From Streptomyces tailanensis (GTDB lineage: Bacteria > Actinomycetota > Actinomycetes > Streptomycetales > Streptomycetaceae): DNA of 37,261 bases. Location: positions 1 through 37,261 of the forward strand of contig NZ_VTHJ01000080.1 of NCBI RefSeq assembly GCF_008386495.1. The letters run 5' to 3'. A model generated the notes under the pieces. The model made no database searches. It saw only the letters and a list, made by a program, of their open reading frames with translations, and had not been told where the DNA came from. Position numbers and translations under genes: made by a program. Below, in pieces: positions 29,752 to 37,261 of the stretch (the first letter of the stretch is position 1; every line of letters starts with the position of its first letter).

Positions 29752-32328
29752 TTACCGCCCGGCGGCACCGTCACACACCTGCCCCCGCAACCCCCGAGCC
29801 AGATCGTCCCGAGACTCCAGCACCAGCCTCCGCAAGGCCGGCGCCGCCCCCTCGTGCGAGGCCAGCCACGCATCCGTCGCGTCCAGTGTCGCCTGGGAAT
29901 CCTGCAGCGAAGGGAACAACCCCCGCACCACATCCATCCCGATCTGGATCGACCGCTCGGCCCACACCCGCTCGATCACCTCGAAGTACTTCGCGGCATA
30001 CGGCGCCACCAACTCCCGCTGCGACGGCCGCGAGAACCCCGCGATCGTCGCCTCGACGAGCGCGTTGGACAGCGCATCCGACTCCACCACAGACACCCAC
30101 GCCTGCGCCTTCACCGCCTCCGACGGCCGCGCCGCCAGGCACCGCACCTGATGCCGCTTCCCGGAAGCCGTGTCGTCCCGCGCAAGCTCCGCCGCCAACA
30201 CCCCCTCGTCGGCGACCCCGTACGTGGCCAGCGGCTCCAGGAACGCCCACCGCAGCTCCTGATCCACCTCCAGCCCGTCGATCGTCTCGGTCCCGGCCAA
30301 CAGGCCCCGCAGCACACCAAGATCGGCCTCACTCGAAGCCACCGACGCGAAGAAACGGGCCCACGTCAGCTGATGCTGACTCCCCGCCTCCGCCGCCCGC
30401 AGCTCCCGCAGTGCTCCCTCCGCCAACAGCCGCCCACCGGTCTCCCGCCAGGCAGGCGCCGCGTAGTACGTGAGTGCCGAGTTCGCCCACGCGTGCAGCA
30501 TCTGCAGCACCCCGATGTCGGACTCCCGCCCCGCGAACCGCAGTACGAGGTCGACGAAGTCCCGCGCCGGCAGCAGCGCGTCCCGGGTCATGTTCCACAG
30601 CGCCGACCAGCACAGCGCCCGCGCCAGCGGATCGGAGACATCCCCGAGTCCGGCCCGCAGCGTGTCCAACGACCCCGCGTCGAACCGGATCTTGCAGTAC
30701 GTCAGGTCGTCGTCGTTGACCAGCACCAGCTCGGGCGCCTCGGCCCCGACCAGCTCCCCCACGACCGTACGCGCCCCGTCGACATCCACCTCGGCCCGCG
30801 CGTACCGCTCCAACGCGCCCCCGTCCGTACGCCGGTAGAGCCCGATCGCCACCCGATGCGGCCGCAGCTCGGGATGCGACTCGGCGGCCTCCTGCACCAC
30901 CGCCAGCTCGTCGATGCGCCCCTCGGAGTCGAGAAGCACCTGCGGCGTAAGGGAGTTCACCCCCGCCGTCTGCAGCCACGCCCGCGACCACGCCGCCATG
31001 TCCCGCCCGCTGGTCTCCTCCAACACCGACAGCAGATCGCCGAGCCGCGTGTTGCCGTACGCGTTCCGCTTGAAGTAGCGCCGCGCGCCCTCCAGGAAGG
31101 CCTCGCGCCCCACGTACGCCACCAGCTGCTTCAGCACGGAGGCACCCTTGGCGTACGTGATCCCGTCGAAGTTGAGCTTCGCGTCCTCCAGGTCACGGAT
31201 GTCGGCCGTGATGGGATGGGTGGAGGGCAGCTGGTCGGCCCGGTACGCCCAGGACTTGCGGTTGTTGGCGAAGGTGATCCACCCGTTGGTGAAGCGGGTC
31301 GCCTCGACCATCGAGAAGGAGCCCATGAAGTCCGCGAAGGACTCCTTCAGCCACAGGTCGTCCCACCACACCATGGTCACGAGGTCGCCGAACCACATGT
31401 GCGCCATCTCGTGCAGGATGACGTTGGCCCGCCGCTCGTACGACGCCTGCGTGACCTTCCCCCGGAAGATGAACTCCTCGCGGAACGTGACGAGCCCCGG
31501 GTTCTCCATCGCGCCGAGGTTGTACTCGGGCACGAACGCCTGGTCGTACTTCCCGAACGGGTACGGGTAGTCGAAGTGGTCGTGGAAGAAGTCCAGGCCC
31601 TGCTTGGTGATCTCGAAGACGTCGTCGGAGTCGAAGTAGGGCGCGAGGCCCTTGCGGCACATCGCGCCGAGCGGGATCTCCAGCCGCGTACCGTCCTCGA
31701 AGACCCGCTCGTAGGAATCCGTCACATAGTGGTACGGGCCCGCGACGACGGCCGTGATGTACGTCGAGATCGGCTTCGTCTCCGCGAACCGCCACACCCC
31801 GTCGGTGAGCTCCCCGGCCCCGTTGCCCCACACGACCCAGCCCTCGGGCGCCCGCACCTCGAAGCGGAACGGGGCCTTGAGGTCGGGCTGCTCGAAGTTC
31901 GCGAAGACCCGGCGGCAGTCGGCCGGCTCGTACTGGGTGTACAGATACACCTCGCCGTCCTCGGGATCGACGAAGCGGTGCATGCCCTCGCCGGTGCGGG
32001 AGTAGGCGCACTGGGCGTCGACCACGAGTTCGTTGTCGGCGGCCAGGTCGTCGAGGACGATCCGGGAACCGTCGAAGACCTCGCTCGGGTCCAGGTCCTT
32101 GCCGTTGAGGGAGACCGACGTCACACTCGGCGCGATCAGATCGGCGAAGCTCGTGGCTCCGGGGTCGGCGCAGCGGAAGCGGATGGTCGTCACCGACCGG
32201 AAGGTGCGCGGCCCGTCACCGGAGTCGCCGACGGCGGACCGCAGATCGAGCGACACCTCGTACCCGTCGACGGACAGCAGCGCGGCCCGCTCCCGGGCCT
32301 CGTCGCGGGACAGATTCTCACCGGGCAC
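29752..32328 (-). CDS. aminopeptidase N (M1 family), copy 2
   Basis: This is a second zinc aminopeptidase, 858 residues, clearly paralogous to the one at 16373-18958. GAMEN is at 272-276. Zinc ligands H306, E307 and H310 are in HEMAHMWFGD, and the third ligand E329 is in WLKESFA, with normal spacing. The GTG at 32328 is chosen because the resulting MPGENLSRDEARERAALLSV start aligns residue for residue with copy 1 (MPGTNLTREEAQQRAALLSV), and GGGAG lies 8 bases upstream. No signal peptide is seen. All catalytic residues are kept, so both copies should be active; differences lie in the substrate-side and C-terminal helical regions. It is divergent from the nitroreductase-like gene, with 145 bases between. 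Confidence 0.94.
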   Translation of the reverse strand: MPGENLSRDEARERAALLSVDGYEVSLDLRSAVGDSGDGPRTFRSVTTIRFRCADPGATSFADLIAPSVTSVSLNGKDLDPSEVFDGSRIVLDDLAADNELVVDAQCAYSRTGEGMHRFVDPEDGEVYLYTQYEPADCRRVFANFEQPDLKAPFRFEVRAPEGWVVWGNGAGELTDGVWRFAETKPISTYITAVVAGPYHYVTDSYERVFEDGTRLEIPLGAMCRKGLAPYFDSDDVFEITKQGLDFFHDHFDYPYPFGKYDQAFVPEYNLGAMENPGLVTFREEFIFRGKVTQASYERRANVILHEMAHMWFGDLVTMVWWDDLWLKESFADFMGSFSMVEATRFTNGWITFANNRKSWAYRADQLPSTHPITADIRDLEDAKLNFDGITYAKGASVLKQLVAYVGREAFLEGARRYFKRNAYGNTRLGDLLSVLEETSGRDMAAWSRAWLQTAGVNSLTPQVLLDSEGRIDELAVVQEAAESHPELRPHRVAIGLYRRTDGGALERYARAEVDVDGARTVVGELVGAEAPELVLVNDDDLTYCKIRFDAGSLDTLRAGLGDVSDPLARALCWSALWNMTRDALLPARDFVDLVLRFAGRESDIGVLQMLHAWANSALTYYAAPAWRETGGRLLAEGALRELRAAEAGSQHQLTWARFFASVASSEADLGVLRGLLAGTETIDGLEVDQELRWAFLEPLATYGVADEGVLAAELARDDTASGKRHQVRCLAARPSEAVKAQAWVSVVESDALSNALVEATIAGFSRPSQRELVAPYAAKYFEVIERVWAERSIQIGMDVVRGLFPSLQDSQATLDATDAWLASHEGAAPALRRLVLESRDDLARGLRGQVCDGAAGR

Positions 32329-32473
32329 GGGCGGCACTCCCTCGGGGGCGGTGTTCAGTATGCGGACGGGCCCGATCCTGCCATGCGCCACGGGAATGGC
32401 CGGGCCGCTCCCCGGTGTTGCCGGTTGTTGACCTGTAAATCGACCCGATACCACCACCTTCCCGAGGAGAACC

Positions 32474-33136
32474 ATGTCCGAGCAGTCCTCGCAGACCTCC
32501 GGCAAGACCCCCGTCGACTTCTGGTTCGACCCCCTGTGCCCCTGGGCCTGGATGACCTCGCGGTGGGTCCTGGAGGTGGAGAAGGTCCGGGACATCGAGG
32601 TCCGCTGGCACCTGATGAGTCTTGCGGTGCTCAACGAGCCGAAGATCGACGAACTGCCCGAGGAATACCGCGAACTGCTGGAGAAGAAGGCGTGGGGCCC
32701 GGTCCGCGTCGTCATAGCCGCGCAGGAGGAGCACGGCGCCGAGGTGCTCGGCGACCTCTACACCGCGCTCGGTACCCGCATCCACAACCAGGGCGAGGGC
32801 CCCGAGAAGGAGACGGTCGCCGCCGCCCTGAAGGACGTCGGCCTGCCCGACTCCCTCATGGACCACTGGGACGCCACCCCGTACGAGCCCCAGCTGCGCG
32901 CCTCCCACAAGGAGGGCATCGACAAGGTCGGCCAGGACGTCGGCACCCCCGTCATCGCCGTCCCCGGCGCCGACGGTGAGCAGATCGCCTTCTTCGGCCC
33001 GGTCGTCACCCCCGCCCCCCAGGGCGAGGAAGCCGCCAAGCTCTGGGACGGCACCCTCCTCGTAGCCTCGGTCCCCGGCTTCTACGAGATCAAGCGCTCC
33101 CGCACCGCGGGCCCCGACTTCAGCAACCTGCTCTGA
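32474..33136 (+). CDS. DsbA-family oxidoreductase, mycothiol-dependent nitroreductase (Rv2466c-like)
   Basis: This 220-residue thioredoxin-fold protein has an inserted helical domain. The start region, PVDFWFDPLCPWAWMTSRW, and the segments AWGPVRVVIAAQEEHGAEVL, RIHNQGEGPE, VGQDVGTPVI and FFGPVVTPAP follow Mycobacterium Rv2466c closely. That enzyme uses mycothiol and a C-P-W-C active site. Here the motif is C22-P-W-A25: the second Cys is replaced by Ala, which favours a one-cysteine mechanism with a mixed mycothiol disulfide. It is cytoplasmic. The ATG at 32474 has GAGGAG 5 bases upstream. Proposed substrates are nitro- or disulfide compounds under oxidative stress; this is from the family, not the sequence. 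Confidence 0.92.
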   Translation: MSEQSSQTSGKTPVDFWFDPLCPWAWMTSRWVLEVEKVRDIEVRWHLMSLAVLNEPKIDELPEEYRELLEKKAWGPVRVVIAAQEEHGAEVLGDLYTALGTRIHNQGEGPEKETVAAALKDVGLPDSLMDHWDATPYEPQLRASHKEGIDKVGQDVGTPVIAVPGADGEQIAFFGPVVTPAPQGEEAAKLWDGTLLVASVPGFYEIKRSRTAGPDFSNLL

Positions 33137-33139
33137 CCC

Positions 33140-33182
33140 CCGGCGGAACGGGGCGCCCGGCCACCGAGCGCTGAACCGCCGG
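33140..33182 (+). terminator. possible terminator after the oxidoreductase gene
   Basis: CCGGCGG (33140-33146) can pair with CCGCCGG (33176-33182) around a 29-base loop that has its own GC pairs. It lies just after the stop and before the gene remnant. Confidence 0.45.
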
Positions 33183-33183
33183 C

Positions 33184-33303
33184 TCAGTCCGCGACATGCT
33201 TCGCGTACAGCGCGGCCAGCCGCGGCAGCCGGCGCCCCATTTCCTCCCAGTCGTCGAAGTCGAAGCCCAGGACGGGGCCGGCTCCGGATACCGGATGCTG
33301 CGG
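33184..33303 (-). pseudogene. C-terminal remnant of an unidentified gene
   Basis: On the minus strand the 39 codons before TGA 33186-33184 read sensibly, ending in GPVLGFDFDDWEEMGRRLPR followed by LAALYAKHVAD. The pattern (an aromatic/acidic turn, then an amphipathic helix and a short tail) looks like the true end of a protein. Upstream it runs straight into the stop of the next small gene, with no start codon of its own. It could be the decayed tail of a gene, or a real downstream gene whose start was lost. I do not recognise the family. Confidence 0.45.
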
Positions 33304-33537
33304 CTACTCCAACTCGTCGGGCAGGCGCTTGGTGAGTCTGAAGTGCTTCTCGTGGCCGTGGGTGCGCAGGTTCAGGCAGACCTTGCCGTCGGGACGGTTG
33401 TTGACGCACTTGTAGTAGTTGTCGCTGACGGGATTGCCGAGCTGCTGCTGGAGCCAGTCTCGCTGGCCGGGGGTGAGGGGCTCGTGCGGTTCCTCGGAAC
33501 GGCACGTCTGGCACGTCAGTCGCTTCGGCATAGGCAT
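33304..33537 (-). CDS. small Cys/His-rich protein, possible zinc ribbon
   Basis: This 77-residue protein carries two CxxC-like clusters: TCQTC near residues 9-12, and KCVNNRPDGKVCLNLRTHGHEKH near 44-66, with nearby His. Four Cys plus His would suit one zinc site. The centre (TPGQRDWLQQQLGNP) is a short helix, and the end, LTKRLPDELE, is charged. Two in-frame ATGs, 33537 and 33531 (MPMPKRL), both lack a good ribosome site, so the start is uncertain. It sits beside a gene remnant in an otherwise gene-poor patch of about 700 bp. No function is known; a DNA- or RNA-binding zinc ribbon is a reasonable guess. Confidence 0.55.
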   Translation of the reverse strand: MPMPKRLTCQTCRSEEPHEPLTPGQRDWLQQQLGNPVSDNYYKCVNNRPDGKVCLNLRTHGHEKHFRLTKRLPDELE

Positions 33538-34017
33538 CCGCCAAGAATCCAGCCGAAATCCCCCGCAGCGGAAGACCTTGCGCCGAAAGACCACCCGAAC
33601 CGCAGAACCGCCCGAACCGGAAGGCCCCCGCGAGTCACGTCCTCGCGGAGGTCCTCCCTTCATCCGCCTGCCCGGTGAACGGTGAGAAGACGATCACCAG
33701 GCTTTATTGCAAGGTACTTGCAAGTGCGGGTGAGCGGCAAGGGTGCATGCGGGCGGTAATGTGCGGGCCACACCTCGATTGGCGAAACCCTACAGATCCC
33801 GCCAACAGCCTCCGGGTGCCCCCGAGTGGCGGAAGCCACGTCACCTCAGTGACCGGCATCACGCCGTACCCGGTGTAAGTCCCATCCTTTGTCAGGAGTC
33901 CACCACGCCGTCGATCCGCCCTTTGTGGAGCGCTGACGGTGTTCGGTCACAGCGCGCTGGGATAGCGTCACCGTGTCCCACGCTGTGCACCCCCTCCTAC
34001 ACCCTCGCGGAGTCCCC
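33538..34017. other. 480-bp gene-poor region upstream of bioY
   Basis: I see no convincing gene. The region holds the isolated palindrome at 33707-33723 and an imperfect inverted repeat, GCGCTG (33930-33935) / CAGCGC (33950-33955). A TAGCGT (33963-33968) could be a -10 for bioY, but no -35 at the right distance is clear. GGAG at 34009-34012 is the bioY ribosome site. Base composition is slightly less GC-rich than in neighbouring genes. Confidence 0.4.
33707..33723. promoter_or_regulatory. isolated perfect palindrome, probable orphan operator
   Basis: TTGCAAG-GTA-CTTGCAA is perfect over 7-bp arms with a 3-base centre. TTGCAAG half-sites resemble operators of MarR-type repressors. No regulator gene lies next to it, and the nearest genes are the small Cys/His-rich gene (start 33537) and bioY (start 34018). 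Confidence 0.6.
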
Positions 34018-34608
34018 ATGAGTACGGCCGTCGCCCCCGCCCGGACCGGACAGGTCCTCGCCGATCTGATCCCCGCCTCCCGTGTACGGGACATCGCGCT
34101 GGTGGTCGGCGGCGCCGCGCTCACCGGGCTGGCCGCCCAGATCGCCGTGCCCGTGCCGGGCTCCCCGGTGCCGGTGACCGGCCAGACCTTCGCGGCGCTG
34201 CTGGTCGGCACAGCCCTCGGCGCCGGCCGCGGCGTCGCGGCGCTCACTCTGTACGCGCTGGCCGGTCTCCTCGGCGTGCCGTGGTTCGCCGGCGCCACCT
34301 CCGGTGTCGGGGTCTCCTTCGGCTACATCCTCGGCATGATCCTCGCCTCCGCCGCCGTGGGTGCCCTGGCCCGCCGCGGCGTCGACCGTTCGATGCCCCG
34401 CATGGCGGGCACGATGCTGGTCGGCGAGGCGATCATCTACGCCGTCGGCGTCCCGTACCTCGCCGTCACCGCCGACATCTCCCTGTCCGCCGCCGTCGCG
34501 GTCGGCCTCACCCCCTTCCTGATCGGCGACGCGGTGAAGGCCGCGCTGGCGATGGGCGTCCTGCCGACGGTGTGGAAGTCGCTCAAGAAGCAGTCGCTCA
34601 AGAAGTGA
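34018..34608 (+). CDS. bioY: biotin transporter BioY (ECF S-component)
   Basis: This 196-residue membrane protein has about six spans and is the biotin-binding subunit of an energy-coupling-factor transporter. Family segments are easy to read: AAQIAVPVPGSPVPVTGQTF, then AALLVGTALGAGRGVAALTL, then GLLGVPWFAG and GVSFGYILGMILAS, and finally LTPFLIGDAVKAALA. ATG 34018 has GGAG 5 bases upstream. No bioA, bioB, bioD or EcfAT genes are in the window, so it presumably uses shared EcfAT units or works alone. It is convergent with the flavoprotein gene with only 28 bases between; CCCC-ATACA-GGGG just after the stop is at best a weak hairpin. Confidence 0.93.
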   Translation: MSTAVAPARTGQVLADLIPASRVRDIALVVGGAALTGLAAQIAVPVPGSPVPVTGQTFAALLVGTALGAGRGVAALTLYALAGLLGVPWFAGATSGVGVSFGYILGMILASAAVGALARRGVDRSMPRMAGTMLVGEAIIYAVGVPYLAVTADISLSAAVAVGLTPFLIGDAVKAALAMGVLPTVWKSLKKQSLKK

Positions 34609-34636
34609 CCCCATACAGGGGCCACTCGCCGGTCGC

Positions 34637-35971
34637 TCAGTCCCTTCGGCCCCTCCGGAAGCGGTTCGCCGGGTCGTACTCCGACCTCACCACGGCGAGC
34701 CTCTTCCGCGTCTCGGCGTCATGCAGCCCCTCCACGCGATCGCCGGCCCCGAACGCGAAGTTGACCGCGCGCCCCAGCGTCCAGGGGCTGAGCAGCTCGA
34801 ACGCCGGGTCGAGGATTCCCCGGGCCGTCTCCCGCTCAGCCATCGCCACCACCCGCACCAGGAACCGCCCTTCCCGATACGGCACCGAGTTGGGCGCGGC
34901 CTTCGCGAGCGCCCCACCCAGATGGTTGACCTGCACCACGCACATCGCGGACGCGTCGGGCCCGGTCCGGGCGAGAACCCGGGCCATGGCTTCCGGACCC
35001 AGTTCGCTCAGCACCGCGCTGTCCCCGTAGTTGGTGTGCGGCACGGTGGGATCGTTGTGGATGGTGTGGCTCTCGCCGTACGGCATCTCCCTGAGCGTGT
35101 CCGAGAAGGCCGGGCCCGACTCCCGGAGCGGAGCGACCAGTTCAGCACCGTCGTCACCGTCGCCGCCGCCCGTGTACGCGACGCGCACGGAGACGACGTA
35201 CCGTCCGCGCAGCCGCGGCGGCAGCCCCGGGACGTCGGGGTAGGCCACCGCCGCGAACGACGAGGTGAGGGTGTCCGGCACGGTCCGCGTCCAGCGCTCG
35301 TACGCCCGGAGCACGGCCGCCGGCTCGACCTCGCCGCCGTCGAAGGAGAGCGAGCCGCCGTAGAGCCGGGCCACCGGAACGAGGCCGATCTCCATCGCGG
35401 TGACGACCCCGAGGCCATGACCGCCGCCGAGCAGCGCCCAGTACAGCTCGGGCTCGGACTCTTTGGTGACCCGGCGTGGGCGGCCGTCCGCGGTGACGAC
35501 GTCGAGCGCCCGCACATGATCCGCCGCGTACCCGAACTCCCGGGCGAGGATGCCGAGTCCGCCGCCCAGCGTGTACCCGACGACGCCCACACCCGGGGAC
35601 GAGCCGTTCAGCGGGGCGAGGCCGTACGGCTCGGCCGCCGCGACGACCTCGCCCCAGCGGACTCCCGCCTGGACACGGCCGGTTCGGGCCACGGGGTCGA
35701 CCGTCACGCCGTCCATCCGCCGGGTGGTGATCAGGACGCCGCCCTCGCACGGCCCCGGCACGCCGTGCCCGGTCGTCTGCACCTCGACCGGCAGCCCCGC
35801 ACCGGCCGCGTGCGTCACCGCCGCCACCACGTCGCCGGCCGAGGCCGCCCCGACGACCACGTCCGGCCGCCGGACGAACCCGGTCTGGAACCCGGCCGCT
35901 TCCTCCTCGTACCCGGGGTCGCCGGGCACGAGGACAAGCCGGTCCGCCGCCTTGAGGTCCTGCACGTTCAC
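34637..35971 (-). CDS. FAD-linked oxidoreductase (berberine bridge / VAO-type)
   Basis: This flavoprotein has 444 residues. The FAD-binding PCMH domain covers about 30-210: VVVGAASAGDVVAAVTHAAG, then TTGHGVPGPCEGGVLITTRR, with H69 in the place of the histidyl-FAD link. SSPGVGVVGYTLGGGLGILA and REFGYAADHVRALDVVTADG follow. Enzymes with two covalent FAD bonds carry a Cys near residues 124-125, where this protein has Ser, so only the His bond is expected. The BBE-type C-terminus ends RLAVVRSEYDPANRFR. The GTG start at 35971 has GAGGAG 3-4 bases upstream and is preferred to an upstream ATG at 35998. The substrate is unknown; the family oxidises alcohols, sugars or alkaloid-like compounds. Confidence 0.92.
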   Translation of the reverse strand: MNVQDLKAADRLVLVPGDPGYEEEAAGFQTGFVRRPDVVVGAASAGDVVAAVTHAAGAGLPVEVQTTGHGVPGPCEGGVLITTRRMDGVTVDPVARTGRVQAGVRWGEVVAAAEPYGLAPLNGSSPGVGVVGYTLGGGLGILAREFGYAADHVRALDVVTADGRPRRVTKESEPELYWALLGGGHGLGVVTAMEIGLVPVARLYGGSLSFDGGEVEPAAVLRAYERWTRTVPDTLTSSFAAVAYPDVPGLPPRLRGRYVVSVRVAYTGGGDGDDGAELVAPLRESGPAFSDTLREMPYGESHTIHNDPTVPHTNYGDSAVLSELGPEAMARVLARTGPDASAMCVVQVNHLGGALAKAAPNSVPYREGRFLVRVVAMAERETARGILDPAFELLSPWTLGRAVNFAFGAGDRVEGLHDAETRKRLAVVRSEYDPANRFRRGRRD

Positions 35972-36025
35972 GGTCTCCTCCGTATCGCTCCATCGCACCT
36001 ACGGCGGCGACTCTCCCCGCATAAC

Positions 36026-36042
36026 CTGACAACGACCGTCAG
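36026..36042. promoter_or_regulatory. inverted repeat between the flavoprotein and kinase genes
   Basis: CTGAC (36026-36030) and GTCAG (36038-36042) are inverted across 7 bases, 55 bases upstream of the flavoprotein start. It could be an operator for either gene; arms of 5 bp are short. Confidence 0.35.
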
Positions 36043-36165
36043 CTTTTCGAGGCCGGCCGCGTCTCGATCACGGGATCGAAAACAACCCGAACGCGCGGGC
36101 GTACGCCACTTGCCCGGACCGGGGCGAACCGTGTTGTCATGGAAGGAGGTTGGAGGTGGTGACGC

Positions 36166-37194
36166 ATGCCGGTCGCGCGGGTCGTGGGGCGGTACCGCCT
36201 TGTGGACCCGGTCGGGCAGGGCGGCATGGGAAGGGTGTGGCGCGCCGCCGACGAGGTGCTGGACCGGCCCGTCGCCGTCAAGGAACTCCGGCTCGACGCC
36301 GGAGGTGACCAGGAGGACCCGCGTACGCGCCGGGAGTGGGCGCTGCGCGAGGCGCGGGCCAGCGCGAGGATCGACCACCCGGGCGTCGTACGCGTCTACG
36401 ACGTGGCCGAGGAGGCCGACCGGCTCTGGATCGTGATGGAACTCGTGGACGCCCCCTCCCTGGAGACCGTCGTCCACGACCAGGGCCCCCTCGGCGTCCG
36501 CGAGACCGCTCGCATCGGCCTGGCCCTCGCCGAGGCCCTGCGCCGGGTGCACGCGGCCGGGGTCCTGCACCGCGACATCAAGCCAGGCAACGTCCTGCTC
36601 GGACCGGGCGACCGGGTCGTCCTCACCGACTTCGGGATCGCCTCCCTGGAGGACACCGGCCCCCTCACCCGCTCCGGCGTCCTCATCGGCTCCCCGGAGT
36701 ACATCCCGCCGGAACGCGCCCTCAGCCGCCCCACCGGCCCGCCCTCCGACCTCTGGTCCCTCGCCGCCACCCTCTGCACAGCCCTGACCGGCCACTCACC
36801 CTTCGCCCGCGCCTCCACGGCCGAGACCCTCCTCGCGATCGTCTACGACGAACCCGCGCTCCCGCCCGACGACTGCCCGCTGACCCCCCTGCTGCGCCGC
36901 CTCCTGGCCAGGGACCCGGCGGACCGCCCGACGCCGGACGAGATCGTGACGTACCTGACGCCGGTGGCGGCGCCACCGGAAGCCGCCGCCTCGGAGCCGC
37001 CGCCGACGACCTCCGCGGAACCTCCCGACTGGCGTCAGCGGCTCCTCGTCGCCCTCGTACTGCTCGTCACCGCCGCCGTGGCCGCCGTGATGATCGCCAC
37101 CGCGATCCCCCGGGGCGGCGAAACCCGCCTGCCCGACACGACCGACCCCCCGACGGTCGCGGGCACCTCACGACCACCGCCGCCGAAACCCTGA
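36166..37194 (+). CDS. membrane Ser/Thr protein kinase (Pkn type)
   Basis: This kinase has 342 residues. The catalytic domain covers about 9-264: Gly loop VGQGGMGRVW, K39 in VAVKEL, HRDIKPGNVLL with catalytic D137, DFG at 155-157, and SPEYIPPERA in the activation/P+1 segment. A Pro/Ala/Ser-rich linker of about 25 residues leads to one membrane span at 293-314. Only a 28-residue outer tail, Pro/Thr-rich, follows. There are no PASTA repeats or other sensor domain, so what it senses is unclear. ATG 36166 has GGAGG upstream (a doubled GGAGGTTGGAGG tract). The last complete gene in the window, it follows the flavoprotein divergently. Confidence 0.94.
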   Translation: MPVARVVGRYRLVDPVGQGGMGRVWRAADEVLDRPVAVKELRLDAGGDQEDPRTRREWALREARASARIDHPGVVRVYDVAEEADRLWIVMELVDAPSLETVVHDQGPLGVRETARIGLALAEALRRVHAAGVLHRDIKPGNVLLGPGDRVVLTDFGIASLEDTGPLTRSGVLIGSPEYIPPERALSRPTGPPSDLWSLAATLCTALTGHSPFARASTAETLLAIVYDEPALPPDDCPLTPLLRRLLARDPADRPTPDEIVTYLTPVAAPPEAAASEPPPTTSAEPPDWRQRLLVALVLLVTAAVAAVMIATAIPRGGETRLPDTTDPPTVAGTSRPPPPKP

Positions 37195-37261
37195 GGGGGT
37201 TGTGAACAGGTGGTCATTGACGGTCTTTGAGCGTGTTCTGGTGCGCATGAGTGAGCCTTCG
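37195..37261 (+). other. right edge, no feature seen
   Basis: The last 67 bases follow the kinase stop. TTTGAGCGTGTTCTG and an ATG at about 37248 are visible, but no frame can be judged before the window ends. Confidence 0.3.

Noticed and set aside
29854..32979. Plus-strand open frame of over 1000 codons opposite pepN copy 2
   Set aside because: The antisense strand carries GAMEN and HEMAH motifs in a full aminopeptidase. The plus frame is an Arg/His/Pro-rich shadow that also runs through the start of the next gene.
33675..33878. 67-codon plus-strand frame in the gene-poor region
   Set aside because: It has no ribosome site and spans the palindrome; the composition is not gene-like.

Overview
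The window looks like chromosomal DNA of a Streptomyces or close relative. The G+C content is very high, third codon positions are almost always G or C, and GTG starts behind GGAGG-type ribosome sites are common. A mycothiol-type oxidoreductase, an ECF42-type sigma factor and typical Streptomyces dispersed intergenic repeats support this. The species cannot be told. No rRNA, tRNA, CRISPR array, transposase or integrase was seen. Most of the window reads as ordinary chromosomal housekeeping and regulatory gene content, with a few accessory or decaying patches.

Layout. 1-760 is a decay zone: a remnant of a FAD monooxygenase, then a small two-gene cassette whose second gene is frameshifted. 758-2714 holds an HNH nuclease (minus) and an MscS channel (plus). 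2887-5503 is a minus-strand operon, padR / ABC ATPase / FtsX-like permease, joined by two ATGA overlaps, with a near-perfect palindrome upstream of padR. 5755-8626 holds a small repeat-containing protein abutting malQ (amylomaltase), two dispersed repeats and a small membrane protein. 8708-10899 is a TetR gene divergent from a FAD monooxygenase; the 99 bp between them are almost entirely a tandem 14-bp operator-like array. 10904-12521 is a MarR gene divergent from a DMT exporter, with a perfect palindrome between them. 12499-14096 is an ECF42 sigma / DGPF (YCII) module with a matching promoter. 14215-16260 encodes a HEAT-repeat protein. 16373-18958 is a first M1 aminopeptidase N, followed divergently by an RHH/MazF toxin-antitoxin pair and then by convergent asd. 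21059-22571 is an ECF sigma factor with a membrane partner that may be its anti-sigma factor. 22641-24037 holds a TrmB/LuxR-type regulator and a small exported peptide. 24272-28190 holds a NUDIX hydrolase, a Tat-exported metallophosphoesterase and an exported serine hydrolase. 28303-29367 is an AbiEi/DUF559-like protein. 29752-32328 is a second aminopeptidase N, divergent from a mycothiol-dependent nitroreductase-like protein. 33184-37194 holds a gene remnant, a small Cys/His-rich protein, bioY, a berberine-bridge-type flavoprotein and a membrane Ser/Thr kinase.

How the parts relate. The window is rich in self-contained regulator-plus-target modules: PadR-ABC, TetR-monooxygenase, MarR-DMT, ECF42-DGPF, ECF-membrane protein, LuxR-peptide and RHH-MazF. 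In most of them a candidate operator or promoter can be read in the DNA. The most striking uncatalogued structure is the seven-unit 14-bp array at 9281-9379. The LuxR/small-peptide pair is the best candidate for an undescribed signalling module, but only its arrangement supports this. All function calls come from reading motifs; no database search was possible.
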